A stretch of DNA of 64,000 bases from Clostridia bacterium (GTDB lineage: Bacteria > Bacillota > Clostridia > Oscillospirales > Acutalibacteraceae), in NCBI GenBank assembly GCA_017407995.1, contig JAFQVM010000028.1, positions 17,696 to 81,695 on the forward strand, given 5' to 3'. Within the stretch, counting starts at the first letter, position 1. Every line of letters begins with the position of its first letter. The notes under the pieces are model-generated. The model saw only the letters and a list, made by a program, of their open reading frames with translations, had not been told where the DNA came from and made no database searches. Below are positions 1 to 8,485 of the stretch, in pieces. Both the position numbers and the translations under genes were made by a program.

Positions 1-151
1 TAACCGTTCCTACTATGAATTTCGCCACGGTAAGCAAAATATTGCAGACGATACCGACTATGCCGCTGAGCATACCGTATCTTGCACGTATGACGGGATT
101 TTCGGGCTTGTCGCTGTTCTTGATAAACAGCTTAATTAGAAGCTTTGTCAT
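1..151 (-). CDS. Cation diffusion facilitator transporter, N-terminal fragment
   Basis: This is the first 50 codons of a gene that continues beyond the left edge; it starts at ATG 149-151. The peptide begins MTKLLIKLFI, has a charged stretch, then the pattern NPVIRARYGMLSGIVGI followed by a hydrophobic segment. That pattern is typical of the N-terminus and first membrane helix of CDF-family metal/H+ antiporters. The metal-binding residues lie outside the window, so substrate cannot be judged. The glycosylase gene lies directly upstream on the same strand with 17 bases between, so the two may be co-transcribed. A second CDF protein is encoded at about 35 kb. Confidence 0.7.
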   Translation of the reverse strand, partial: MTKLLIKLFIKNSDKPENPVIRARYGMLSGIVGIVCNILLTVAKFIVGTV

Positions 152-168
152 AAAATCACCTGATTCTC

Positions 169-999
169 TTATGCACTAAGATTTCTTCGCCAGTGGAACA
201 GATATTGTTGCGCTATTCCGCTGACTCCTTCCATACATTCGGGCAGACCGTCGGGATACAGCTCGCTTACAACCCTGCGCACCCAGACGTCGACGGGAAA
301 GGCATCAACGTCGCCAAAGCCGAACAGCAGTGTACATTCGGCCACCTTTGCGCCTACGCCCTTGATTTTTAAAAGACTGTCACGAATCTCCTGAGCGGGC
401 GCACCTTTGAGGGCCTCAATGTTCACCTCACCCGATGCTACTTTTTGTGCAGCATCTATTATGTATTTATTTCTGAATCCTGCCCTGAGAGGGGCAAGGT
501 CATCCGGTGAGAGAGAGGCTATCGTTTGTGCCGACGGAAAACTGTATCCGCCGCACGGCAGCTTTTCGCCGAAATTCTCACACAGACGGGAGATTATCCC
601 TTTTATGCGGGGAATGTTGTTGTTTTGAGATATGATAAAGGAGCACAGCGCTTCCCATTCATCCTGTTTTAAAAGTCGTATTCCGTGATACACGGAGCAA
701 GCCTCTTTGAGGTGCGGGTCTGAACTGAGTCTGTTGCAGATTTCAACATAGTCACGATTCAGGTCAAAGTAATCAATCCATACTTCTCTTACTTCCTCGG
801 TGCTTTTGCCTAAAAACAGCAAGCTGTCATCTGTTTGGTGCAGAGTAAGTTCTATGCCGTGCGCAATGCCGCTCCAGTCACCGTTTTGTTCAGTCCATCG
901 GAATGCCTGACCGCAGTCTAAAATCAGCGGCAGAGAAAAACAGCGCAGTCCTGTGACAAGAGCACCTTTTTCAGTTTGAATAATATCTTTGTAGTCCAA
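169..999 (-). CDS. 8-oxoguanine DNA glycosylase/AP lyase (OGG1-like)
   Basis: Removes oxidised guanine from DNA in base excision repair. The 276-residue protein has the OGG-type N-terminal beta domain (DCGQAFRW near residue 28) and then the helix-hairpin-helix glycosylase fold. The hairpin reads LLKIKGVGAKVAECTL; the Lys in GVGAKVAEC aligns with the catalytic Schiff-base Lys of OGG1, and the Asp of FPVDVWV with its catalytic Asp. The start is a TTG at 997-999 with GAGGTG five bases upstream; there is no better ATG. Length fits the bacterial OGG1-like family found in clostridia. The endonuclease III gene 600 bases away is also a base-excision-repair enzyme, but an opposite-strand gene separates the two. 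Confidence 0.88.
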   Translation of the reverse strand: MDYKDIIQTEKGALVTGLRCFSLPLILDCGQAFRWTEQNGDWSGIAHGIELTLHQTDDSLLFLGKSTEEVREVWIDYFDLNRDYVEICNRLSSDPHLKEACSVYHGIRLLKQDEWEALCSFIISQNNNIPRIKGIISRLCENFGEKLPCGGYSFPSAQTIASLSPDDLAPLRAGFRNKYIIDAAQKVASGEVNIEALKGAPAQEIRDSLLKIKGVGAKVAECTLLFGFGDVDAFPVDVWVRRVVSELYPDGLPECMEGVSGIAQQYLFHWRRNLSA

Positions 1000-1114
1000 A
1001 AAAGCACCTCATTTTTGATAAAAATTGCTCGCTGTCTGTCGTTGAGTGTCGGTTTTTCACATCTGATGTAAAGCGGATAAAACGCTTTGTATATGCCAAA
1101 AAAGACATAAAAAG

Positions 1115-1191
1115 TTATCCACACAGCGGTTTCGTAGCGTTTTCAAGCTGTTTTAAGCAAGTTATTAACATTTTCCACATAGTTTTCCACA
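1115..1191. promoter_or_regulatory. Cluster of DnaA-box-like 9-mers
   Basis: Four 9-mers lie within 77 bases on the same strand: TTATCCACA (1115-1123, perfect consensus), TTATTAACA (1162-1170), TTTTCCACA (1171-1179) and TTTTCCACA (1183-1191), the last three each one base from consensus TTATNCACA. An AT-rich stretch of about 120 bases follows up to the start of the 87-residue gene. The arrangement suggests DnaA binding, either to control a nearby promoter or as a DnaA-titrating site. No dnaA, dnaN or other origin gene is nearby, so a replication origin is not claimed. Confidence 0.5.
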
Positions 1192-1316
1192 TAGCTGAAA
1201 AATGTCGAAAAATACAGAATGTATAATTTTTTAACATCACTAATATTTAGGCAATATAAAGGCAAAATAATCAATAGATTATTATATATTTTTACAAGAA
1301 AAAAGGGGTACAAATT

Positions 1317-1580
1317 ATGATAAAAGGGGTTAATCGACAGGTTGTGGAAATCACACAGACAAAGTGCGAATATTTCGAAAAGGTATTGTTTTTTATCAAG
1401 CCTGAATATGCCGCAACAAGTGAAGGGACGCTCAGAGAAAGAGCCTCACTCATAGCTGACAGCGCCGGAATACCACCTGCGAGCAAACTTAAAAGACAGA
1501 AGCTTCTTTCCGCTTTGAAGCTCTGTGCAGCCGCTTTGGCAGGGGCGGGAGTCAGCGCAGCAATTTCATTACTGCTTTGA
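1317..1580 (+). CDS. Small conserved-type protein with C-terminal membrane segment
   Basis: An 87-residue protein of unknown function. The start ATG is preceded by AAAAAAGGGG, an acceptable ribosome site. The first 65 residues are charged and probably helical; residues about 66-87 (LCAAALAGAGVSAAISLLL) form a single hydrophobic segment that could anchor the protein in the membrane. Its stop codon overlaps the end of the convergent endonuclease III gene by 12 bases. The upstream DNA carries the DnaA-box-like cluster, so it might be DnaA-controlled. I do not recognise a named family. Confidence 0.6.
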   Translation: MIKGVNRQVVEITQTKCEYFEKVLFFIKPEYAATSEGTLRERASLIADSAGIPPASKLKRQKLLSALKLCAAALAGAGVSAAISLLL

Positions 1581-2201
1581 GCCGTAGGAGCAAAAATCTT
1601 TCATAACGCAGCGCAGGCAGTCAGGTCTGCGGGCAACGCAGACAGCTCTGCCGTGAAGTACGCATCTGTGGCAAAAATCGTTGCTCTTTTCCGGCGCTAT
1701 AATCTTTTTTAGCTCCGCTTCAACCTTTGCTGGGTCTTTTGTGTTGACAAGCCCCAACAGATTTGAGATTCTGATAAGATGCGTGTCGGCAACAATTGCG
1801 GGCTTGCCGTATACGTCTCCGCAGATGAGATTCGCAGTCTTTCTGCCGACACCGGGAAGCTTTAAAAGTTCATCGATACTGTCGGGCACTTTGCTGTCAT
1901 ACTTTTCAATAAGCATTTGACACATACCCACAATATCCCGTGCCTTAGCTCTGAAAAAGCCACAGGAGTGGATGATTTCCTCAACCTCCGATACGGGAGC
2001 AAGAGCTAAGGACTCAAGAGTGGGAAAACGCTCAAAAAGAACGGGCGTTACAAGGTTTACACGTGCATCTGTGCATTGAGCAGAGAGGCGTACGGCGATA
2101 AGGAGTCTGTACGGCTCGGTCTCTGTAAGGGAGCACAGAGCTTCGGGATATTCTTTTTCAAGAGCCGCCACAGCGAGGGCGGCTTTTTGTTTTTTAGTCA
2201 T
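1569..2201 (-). CDS. nth: Endonuclease III (DNA glycosylase/AP lyase)
   Basis: Excises oxidised pyrimidines and cleaves the AP site. At 210 residues it has the usual family length. The helix-hairpin-helix LLKLPGVGRKTANL carries the catalytic Lys (in GRKTA), and VADTHL carries the catalytic Asp. The C-terminus holds the four-cysteine iron-sulfur loop with exact C-x6-C-x2-C-x5-C spacing (CVARRPDCLRCVMKDFC). The ATG is preceded by GGAAG. Convergent with the 87-residue gene, with a 12-base overlap of the 3' ends. Confidence 0.96.
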   Translation of the reverse strand: MTKKQKAALAVAALEKEYPEALCSLTETEPYRLLIAVRLSAQCTDARVNLVTPVLFERFPTLESLALAPVSEVEEIIHSCGFFRAKARDIVGMCQMLIEKYDSKVPDSIDELLKLPGVGRKTANLICGDVYGKPAIVADTHLIRISNLLGLVNTKDPAKVEAELKKIIAPEKSNDFCHRCVLHGRAVCVARRPDCLRCVMKDFCSYGSKQ

Positions 2202-2231
2202 AAGAAACTTCCTTTCAAGGGAGGGTAGAAT

Positions 2232-2846
2232 TTATTCACCGATAATAACATATGAAAACGGCAGCTCAAAGCGTGCTTTTATTTGCAGGCCCGCATTTTT
2301 CATGCAGTATTCGATGTTCTCAGGTGTATCGGGATAAATACGAACACGTCGAGAGCCGGCGTCTATGTATTTGTCTTGATTTTTATCTATTGAAATTACA
2401 AGCCTGCCGCCTTTTGACAGAAGTCCGGTGGCGTGGGCTATGGCTTTCGCCTTATCTTCAAAATGCATGAAGGTAAGCGACGAGTAAATGACGTCAAAGG
2501 AGCGTTCCGGCTGCCAGAGCAGAAAATCTGCGCAGATGAGATTTACGTTACTAAAGCAAGCAAGATGTCCTTTTGCAACTTCTACGGTTTTTGCGGATAT
2601 ATCAATGCCCGTAAGGCTTTTGCAAAGCGGTGCTGTGCGTACGGCGAGCCTGCCTGTTCCAACACCTATTTCGAGCACGGATTCATTTTTCGTAAGACCC
2701 AGAGCATCAATAAACTCTTTGCCGTCCCACTTATCCATATATTCCTTTAGCGGTTCAGGGTCATAGACGGGGTCGTTGCCCTCATCAATGAGAGCGTCGT
2801 AGTGAGTTACGACATCCGCTGTTTTAGCCTTTTTAAAAAGCTTCAT
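2232..2846 (-). CDS. Class I SAM-dependent methyltransferase
   Basis: A 204-residue protein with a Rossmann-type methyltransferase fold. Motif I is VLEIGVGTGRLA (about residues 60-70), followed by the acidic LTGIDIS strand that contacts the SAM ribose, and DVIYSSLTFMHF as motif IV. The rest shows no substrate-recognition feature I can name, so the methyl acceptor (small molecule, protein or RNA) is unknown. A GGTAG-type ribosome site lies just upstream of the ATG. It stands 30 bases upstream of nth on the same strand and may be co-transcribed with it. Confidence 0.8.
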   Translation of the reverse strand: MKLFKKAKTADVVTHYDALIDEGNDPVYDPEPLKEYMDKWDGKEFIDALGLTKNESVLEIGVGTGRLAVRTAPLCKSLTGIDISAKTVEVAKGHLACFSNVNLICADFLLWQPERSFDVIYSSLTFMHFEDKAKAIAHATGLLSKGGRLVISIDKNQDKYIDAGSRRVRIYPDTPENIEYCMKNAGLQIKARFELPFSYVIIGE

Positions 2847-2953
2847 AGCTGTTACCTACCTGTTGAAGATACAAAATATTATATCATATCTTTTGTCCTT
2901 AGCAAAGATGTATTTTACGGTTTGTGTTTGCGTTGATTTTACTAAAGCAATGT

Positions 2954-2982
2954 TTGACGTTATAATTTTTTCGTGATATAAT
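2954..2982 (+). promoter_or_regulatory. Sigma-A type promoter of the glycosyltransferase gene
   Basis: -35 TTGACG (2954-2959), 17-base spacer, -10 TATAAT (2977-2982) with a TG one base upstream of the -10. The glycosyltransferase gene starts about 30 bases downstream of the expected start point. Confidence 0.75.
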
Positions 2983-3018
2983 ATATCGATATAAAAATTT
3001 ATTAAGGTGATGCAAACG

Positions 3019-5646
3019 ATGGATACAAAAGTCAGTTATATCGCTACCGTAATTATTCCTGTTTACAACAGGGGAGATATGGTACACATGGCATTTAATT
3101 CTCTCATTGCTCAAACGATACCTTTTGAGAAGCTTCAGGTTTTAATCGTCAACGACGGTTCTACCGATGATTCGTTGACAACCTGTGAAAAGCTTGCAGA
3201 GCCATATGACAATGTTTTTGTTCTGGACAAGCCCAACGGAGGACTTAGTTCGGCAAGAAACTTTGGCTTGGCTCATGCTGAGGGTAAGTATATCTTCTAT
3301 CTCGATGACGATGATATGTTGACTCCCGAGACGATAGAAAAGGTTACAGAATTTTTTGACACTTGTTATGATGAGGTTGACTTAGTAACATATAGAATCG
3401 CACGGTACACAAACGGAGTAAAGAACAAATGGAATCATTTCCGTTATAAGATTTTAAAGGAAACCGGTGTATACGACCTCAATGAATTCCCGTCTGCACT
3501 TCAGACAACGATAAATGTCTGTGTTAAAAACATGTTTGCGGACAATCAGCTGTTTGATGAAACCGTCGGATACATGGAGGACCAGGTTTATAACAATGCT
3601 ATTCTTTCAAAGAGACTCAAACTCGGTTTCTGTGCCGAGGGTGAGTATATGTATAACCGTCATTTAGACAGCATTGTTTCTTCATCTTCGAGTGCATACA
3701 ACTGTTTTGAGAAGCTTATTAAATATTTTGAGACTCTCTTTTCACAGTTCGAACAAGTTCCCGCATATTTGCAGTGCAGCTTTTTGCACAACCTAAATTA
3801 CCGTATGTCGGAGAATGCTCTTTTCCCGTATCACTATAACGAGAGTGACTTTGATGCGGCGATGAACAGAATATCCAAGTTGCTTGAAAAGGTCGACGAA
3901 GAAACGCTGTTCACAAAGTTCCCGATGGACGATTTTTACAGAGCATATTTTTACAGCCTTAAACCCAACAAGAAGTCGACTATTGAGTTTCTCCCGCAGG
4001 CTCAGCAGCTTAAGCTCAATGACGACGTTCTTATGGAGAGGACAAACGTCACTTTTGTTGTCAGAAGATTTTATTTTACAGGCGACAAAGTAAGATTTAT
4101 AGGCTATCTCAGAACGCCGTTCTTCCTGTTCAGCGAAAAGCCGGAAGCATACGCAGTATTTTCCGACGGCAAGGAGAACGAAGAGCTTTCACTTTACCCG
4201 TCTTCGTTCTGCTATTACTACTGCGACCACAAGTGCGCAAGGAACTGGTCATTTGACTTTACTTTGGAGCTTGACCGCAGTGTGGACTTCAATTTTGTTT
4301 GCAAGATAAACGGCATAGAGTATCCGTGCAGATATGAGTTTAGTACGGCTGTTGCCACAAAGCCCAACAGTCCCGGGTTTATCTACCTTAAGAATCAGAC
4401 CCGTATCCAGCTTAAGGACGATGTTTTTAAAGTAAATAAGCTCTCATCTTTAAAATATAAGTTCAAGAATTTCAAGAGAATTATTCATCTTCTGCTTACA
4501 TCACCCAAGGAGGGTCTTACCTATATAGGAGTAAGACACCTTAAAAAGCATGATATATGGCTGTATAATGACAACCTGTATACCGTCAAGGATAACGGCT
4601 ATTATCAGTTTAAGCATGATTTTAACAAGAATGATTCAGTCAAGAGATATTTCGTTCTCGACGGCGACCCCAAGAGAATGGACGGTCTTTTCACAAAGGA
4701 AGAAAAGAAGCATGTTGTAAAGTTTGCATCGCTTAAGCACAAGCTGCTTTACCTGGCAAGCAAAAAGATACTTACCTCTTTCTGCGAGGCTTCGTCCTTT
4801 ACTCCGCTTATACCCAAGCACAGAAGAGCGTTTTTCGACTTGATGGATTTTGAAGTCGTATATCTGCAGCACGGTATTCTACATGCCACAACACCTACAA
4901 AGTACTCAAAGGACCGTGTGTTCGTGGACAGAATTGTTGTTTCCTCTTTCTTTGAGCTGGAGAGTTTTGTTTCCAATTACGGCTATAACAAAGAGGAGCT
5001 CATTCCTGTGGGTATGCCCAGATATGACTATACGGACATAACAAAAACACCTCAGCCCAAGATTCTCTATGCTCCCAGCTGGCGTGATAAGCTTATAGGA
5101 AAGTATGTCCGCAGAGCAAGAGTGTATAATGATGCTGTTTTGAGCAAGTCCACATATTATAAAGGAATCGTTGCATTTTTAACGAACCCTGACCTTCTTG
5201 CAGCACTTGAAAAATATGATGTTACAATAGACTTTAAGCCGCATCCTAATTTTAGAGGCTATGCGCATCTTTTTGAGCCGTTCCTGAATGAGCGCATAAA
5301 GTTGGCAGAGCCCAATGTTGCTCTTGAGGATTACAGTTTGTTTATAACTGACTTCTCAAGCTTTAACTTCGACTTTTTGTATCAGGGCAGACAGTTGATG
5401 TATTTTGTACCTGATTACGACGAGTTTAAGTGCGGAGCCGTAACCTTCTACAGAGACCTTGACTTGAAGTTCGAGGACGGTTTCGGTGATTTTGCAAAAA
5501 CAGCAGAGGATGCCGCAAAGTTCACAATTGACCGTATTGAGTGCGGATTCCAAACAGATAAGAAATATAAAGACCGAATTGATAATTTCTTTATTACAAA
5601 GGAAAAGCACTGCGAGAAGCTATATGATTATTTGATGAAGGACTAA
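3019..5646 (+). CDS. Two-domain GT2 glycosyltransferase / CDP-glycerol glycerophosphotransferase
   Basis: A protein of about 875 residues. The N-terminal 230 or so residues are a family 2 glycosyltransferase: ATVIIPVYNRGD, VLIVNDGSTDDS and FYLDDDDML (the DxD nucleotide-sugar site). A middle beta-rich region follows. The C-terminal 350 residues match TagF/TarF-type CDP-glycerol glycerophosphotransferases: VVYLQHGILHA, ILYAPSWRD, DFKPHPNFRG and LFITDFSSFNFDFLY. It probably extends a teichoic-acid-like or other glycerol-phosphate-containing wall polymer at the inner membrane face. AAGGTGA (3004-3010) is placed correctly for ATG 3019; the upstream GTG/ATG at 3007/3010 overlap that ribosome site and are unlikely starts. 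It is transcribed alone, between its own promoter and a strong terminator. Confidence 0.88.
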   Translation: MDTKVSYIATVIIPVYNRGDMVHMAFNSLIAQTIPFEKLQVLIVNDGSTDDSLTTCEKLAEPYDNVFVLDKPNGGLSSARNFGLAHAEGKYIFYLDDDDMLTPETIEKVTEFFDTCYDEVDLVTYRIARYTNGVKNKWNHFRYKILKETGVYDLNEFPSALQTTINVCVKNMFADNQLFDETVGYMEDQVYNNAILSKRLKLGFCAEGEYMYNRHLDSIVSSSSSAYNCFEKLIKYFETLFSQFEQVPAYLQCSFLHNLNYRMSENALFPYHYNESDFDAAMNRISKLLEKVDEETLFTKFPMDDFYRAYFYSLKPNKKSTIEFLPQAQQLKLNDDVLMERTNVTFVVRRFYFTGDKVRFIGYLRTPFFLFSEKPEAYAVFSDGKENEELSLYPSSFCYYYCDHKCARNWSFDFTLELDRSVDFNFVCKINGIEYPCRYEFSTAVATKPNSPGFIYLKNQTRIQLKDDVFKVNKLSSLKYKFKNFKRIIHLLLTSPKEGLTYIGVRHLKKHDIWLYNDNLYTVKDNGYYQFKHDFNKNDSVKRYFVLDGDPKRMDGLFTKEEKKHVVKFASLKHKLLYLASKKILTSFCEASSFTPLIPKHRRAFFDLMDFEVVYLQHGILHATTPTKYSKDRVFVDRIVVSSFFELESFVSNYGYNKEELIPVGMPRYDYTDITKTPQPKILYAPSWRDKLIGKYVRRARVYNDAVLSKSTYYKGIVAFLTNPDLLAALEKYDVTIDFKPHPNFRGYAHLFEPFLNERIKLAEPNVALEDYSLFITDFSSFNFDFLYQGRQLMYFVPDYDEFKCGAVTFYRDLDLKFEDGFGDFAKTAEDAAKFTIDRIECGFQTDKKYKDRIDNFFITKEKHCEKLYDYLMKD

Positions 5647-5657
5647 TAGATAACAGA

Positions 5658-5696
5658 TTACCCGCCCACAGATTTTTGTGAGCGGGTAATTTTATT
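5658..5696 (+). terminator. Rho-independent terminator after the glycosyltransferase gene
   Basis: A 13-bp stem (TTACCCGCCCACA, 5658-5670, with TGTGAGCGGGTAA, 5677-5689, one mismatch) is followed by TTTTATTTT. It ends the plus-strand transcript just before the convergent peptidase gene. Confidence 0.88.
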
Positions 5697-5697
5697 T

Positions 5698-7395
5698 TCA
5701 GCTATTTATATCAGAATGTCGGTCAAGCCAATCGTTTGCCGCTTGCGCTATGCCTTTGAGCGCATCGCCGCCAAATGGATTGTCTATTCCTGCAGCTTTG
5801 CACAGACCCGTGAAGCTCTCGAGTCCGCCGAGAGAAACGAATTTCATATAGCGCTCCCATGCATCATTATAATCCTGCTGTGACAGCGCCCAGAATTCGA
5901 GGGCAGCGGTCTGCGCAAGGCAGTAATCTATATAGTAGAACGGATAGAGATATATGTGAAGCTGACGTTGCCAGCCTCTGCCTTGCGAATAAAACGGAAC
6001 ATCGCCGAAATCCATGTGCGGACGGTACTTCTTTTCAAGTTCCAGCCAACGGCTGTGACGTTCCTGAGGTGTGAGATTCGGCTCGTCGTAGACTATGTGC
6101 TGAAACTCATCAACCATCGAGCCATAGGGCAGGAATACGAGAGCGCTTTCAAGGTGCATAAAGCGTGAACGGTCTGAGTCATCGCCGTAAAACAGCTTGT
6201 GCCACGGCCATGCGAAAAATTCCATGGACATCGAGTGAACTTCGCATGACTCCATTGTAGGACTTAATTGTTCGGCAAGCTCCATCTTGTCACGCACGCT
6301 GTAGTATGCAAAGGCATGGCCTGCTTCGTGGGTAAGCACATCGACATCGCCTGATGTGCCGTTGAAGTTTGAGAAAATAAACGGGGATTTGTAGTCGAGA
6401 ATCTCCGTGCAGTAGCCGCCTGCAGCCTTGCCCTTTTTTGAAAGAACATCCAGCAGTTCATTGTCGTACATAAAGTTTATAAACTCGGCAGTCTGCTCGC
6501 TCATCTGTTCATACATGGTCTTGCCCGCATTGAGAATGTCGTCGCTTGAACCCATGGGTGCGGGGTTACCCTGACGGTATCCGAAAGGCTCATCGTAAAT
6601 TTTCATATCCTCAATGTCGATACGTTTTGATTGCATCGCTTTAAGCCTTGATACAACGGGTACAACATCACGCTCTATGCGGCTGCGGAAAAGCGAAACG
6701 TCAGAAGCATTATAGCAGTTTCGTGTCTGACGGCAGTATGCAAGCTGAGTAAACGATTCAAAGCCCAATTCTTTTGCGATTTTTGTACGGCAGCGAACCA
6801 GCGAGTCAAATATGCGGTCAAGCTCTTCTGCGTGGCTCATATAAAATCCGCTTTCGGCAAGAAACGCCGCATGACGAATTTCTCTGTCGGCATTCTCTTT
6901 ATATGGCGCCAGCTGTGCGAGGCTTAATTTTTCCCCTTGAAATTCTATCTGTGCGGAAGCTATCAGCTTTTGATATTCGCTGGCTAAGCGGTTTTCCTCC
7001 TGCAGGTCAGGAATTATTTCGGGTTTAAAGCATTTGTTTGACAGCTCGGCGTTTATAAACAACAGCTTTCCGTACTTTTCTTCAAGCTGTGGCCTGAGCG
7101 GACTTTCGAGCATAACCTTTGTAAACTCCTGGTCGCTCTCCTCTATAATGGGCGAATTCTCATCATAAAAATCGTTTTCGCCGTCGTAAAACTCGTCAGC
7201 GGTGTCTATTGTGTGGCGAATCATGGCTATAGTTGCCATTGAATTTGTGTGAGAAAGAATGTTTTGATATTCCGATATTGCAGCAGAGGCTTCGGGGATG
7301 CCTTTTGCATCACGAAGCTTTTGAGCGGCGGCATCTATGCCTGCGGTGACCTTGGCGATATCAATACGCTCATACGGCATATCACAAAATTTCAT
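5698..7395 (-). CDS. M3 family oligoendopeptidase (PepF-like)
   Basis: Cytoplasmic zinc metallopeptidase of the thimet/oligoendopeptidase F family that degrades short peptides. At 565 residues it matches the shorter clostridial members. The zinc motif HEAGH is at about residues 356-360 in the context VLTHEAGHAFAYYS; the downstream ESCEVHSMSMEFFAWP supplies the third zinc ligand region. No signal peptide. The ATG has GGAGG seven bases upstream. Convergent with the glycosyltransferase gene across a terminator and divergent from the DUF4434 gene. Confidence 0.93.
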   Translation of the reverse strand: MKFCDMPYERIDIAKVTAGIDAAAQKLRDAKGIPEASAAISEYQNILSHTNSMATIAMIRHTIDTADEFYDGENDFYDENSPIIEESDQEFTKVMLESPLRPQLEEKYGKLLFINAELSNKCFKPEIIPDLQEENRLASEYQKLIASAQIEFQGEKLSLAQLAPYKENADREIRHAAFLAESGFYMSHAEELDRIFDSLVRCRTKIAKELGFESFTQLAYCRQTRNCYNASDVSLFRSRIERDVVPVVSRLKAMQSKRIDIEDMKIYDEPFGYRQGNPAPMGSSDDILNAGKTMYEQMSEQTAEFINFMYDNELLDVLSKKGKAAGGYCTEILDYKSPFIFSNFNGTSGDVDVLTHEAGHAFAYYSVRDKMELAEQLSPTMESCEVHSMSMEFFAWPWHKLFYGDDSDRSRFMHLESALVFLPYGSMVDEFQHIVYDEPNLTPQERHSRWLELEKKYRPHMDFGDVPFYSQGRGWQRQLHIYLYPFYYIDYCLAQTAALEFWALSQQDYNDAWERYMKFVSLGGLESFTGLCKAAGIDNPFGGDALKGIAQAANDWLDRHSDINS

Positions 7396-7477
7396 ATAAA
7401 AACCTCCGTTAAAGGGACTTTGTTTAACTCTTATTTTATCAGCACAGCAGCAAAAAGTAAATTGTATTTTGTTTTTC

Positions 7478-7506
7478 TTGCTACGGGATAAAAGCGGTGA
7501 TATAAT
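7478..7506 (+). promoter_or_regulatory. Promoter of the DUF4434-PHP gene pair
   Basis: -35 TTGCTA (7478-7483), 17-base spacer, -10 TATAAT (7501-7506) preceded by TG one base upstream (extended -10). AAGGAGGG lies at 7514-7521, ahead of ATG 7532. Confidence 0.72.
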
Positions 7507-7531
7507 AAAATCATAAGGAGGGACGTGCCCG

Positions 7532-8476
7532 ATGAAAAGAAAACTTGACGGAACATTTTTTGAGTTTCGGCATCACAACACCGCCGAGGGCAAATACTGG
7601 AATCCTGCTTTGGAAACCTTTAAAGCGGAGGATTGGCGGCGCAAGGTACGGGAGATTTCAGAGCTTGGCATGGAGTATATAGTAGTCATGGCTACAGCAC
7701 TCTATGACAGATGTTATTTTAAATCTTCGGTTTTCCCGTTTGCCGATATGCCATGTGCAGACCCGATTGAGGAGTTGCTCAGCGAGGCGGATGAGTGTGG
7801 AGTAAAGGTTTTTCTCGGCAACGGCTTCTATGGCGATTGGACAAAACCGCACCAGAATATGACGAGCAGCGAAATTATCGACCGTACATTCAAGGCTATG
7901 GATGAGCTGACAGCACTTTATGCTCACCACAAAAGCTTTTACGGCTGGTATTTTCCGGACGAGACTTGTATTATTTTGCGCTTTTCAAAGGATTTTATGA
8001 AGTATGTGAACCTTTGTTCCGCACGCTGTGCTGAAATAACTCCCGATAAAAAGACCCTCATCGCACCCTACGGCACAAATCTGACACTTACAAACGAGCG
8101 TTATGTGAGAGCGCTTACCGAGCTTGATGTTGATTTTATCGCCTATCAGGACGAAATCGGCGTTAAGAAAACGAAAGTAGGTAGAAGTGCGAAGCTTTTT
8201 GAGAAGCTCAGAAAAGCGCACGACAAAGCAGGTCGCTCCGAGCTGTGGGCAGATATTGAGCTGTTTGATTTTGAGGGCATGGTCTACAAAAGTGCTCTGA
8301 TTCCCGCAACAATTGAGCGTATAAGCCGTCAGATTGAAAATGTTGCTCCCTTTGCCGATAAGATTATCGGATATCAGTATTTAGGGCTTATGAACCCTGC
8401 AGATTCGCAGTCCTTTGCAGGACATCCCGATTCAGTGAAGTTTTATGAAGATTATAAAAAACATATAAATAAATGA
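7532..8476 (+). CDS. DUF4434 TIM-barrel-like protein
   Basis: A 314-residue protein resembling the DUF4434 family, a glycoside-hydrolase-like (beta/alpha)8 fold of unsettled activity. Visible features are the N-terminal LDGTFFEFRHH..W, GMEYIVVMATAL (a barrel strand), FYGWYFPDE with an acidic residue after a strand, and VDFIAYQDEIG with another. The two acidic residues at strand ends are placed as catalytic residues in retaining hydrolases would be, but this is inference. No signal peptide, so it acts inside the cell. It is followed 9 bases later by a PHP-domain protein, so the two are probably co-translated and may handle a sugar or phosphosugar. Confidence 0.72.
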   Translation: MKRKLDGTFFEFRHHNTAEGKYWNPALETFKAEDWRRKVREISELGMEYIVVMATALYDRCYFKSSVFPFADMPCADPIEELLSEADECGVKVFLGNGFYGDWTKPHQNMTSSEIIDRTFKAMDELTALYAHHKSFYGWYFPDETCIILRFSKDFMKYVNLCSARCAEITPDKKTLIAPYGTNLTLTNERYVRALTELDVDFIAYQDEIGVKKTKVGRSAKLFEKLRKAHDKAGRSELWADIELFDFEGMVYKSALIPATIERISRQIENVAPFADKIIGYQYLGLMNPADSQSFAGHPDSVKFYEDYKKHINK

Positions 8477-8485
8477 GGTATTGCT

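Noticed and set aside
1115-1316. Replication origin
   Set aside because: DnaA-box-like sites and AT-rich DNA are present, but dnaA, dnaN, recF, gyrB or rpmH are absent and the neighbours are repair genes. Reported only as a DnaA-site cluster.
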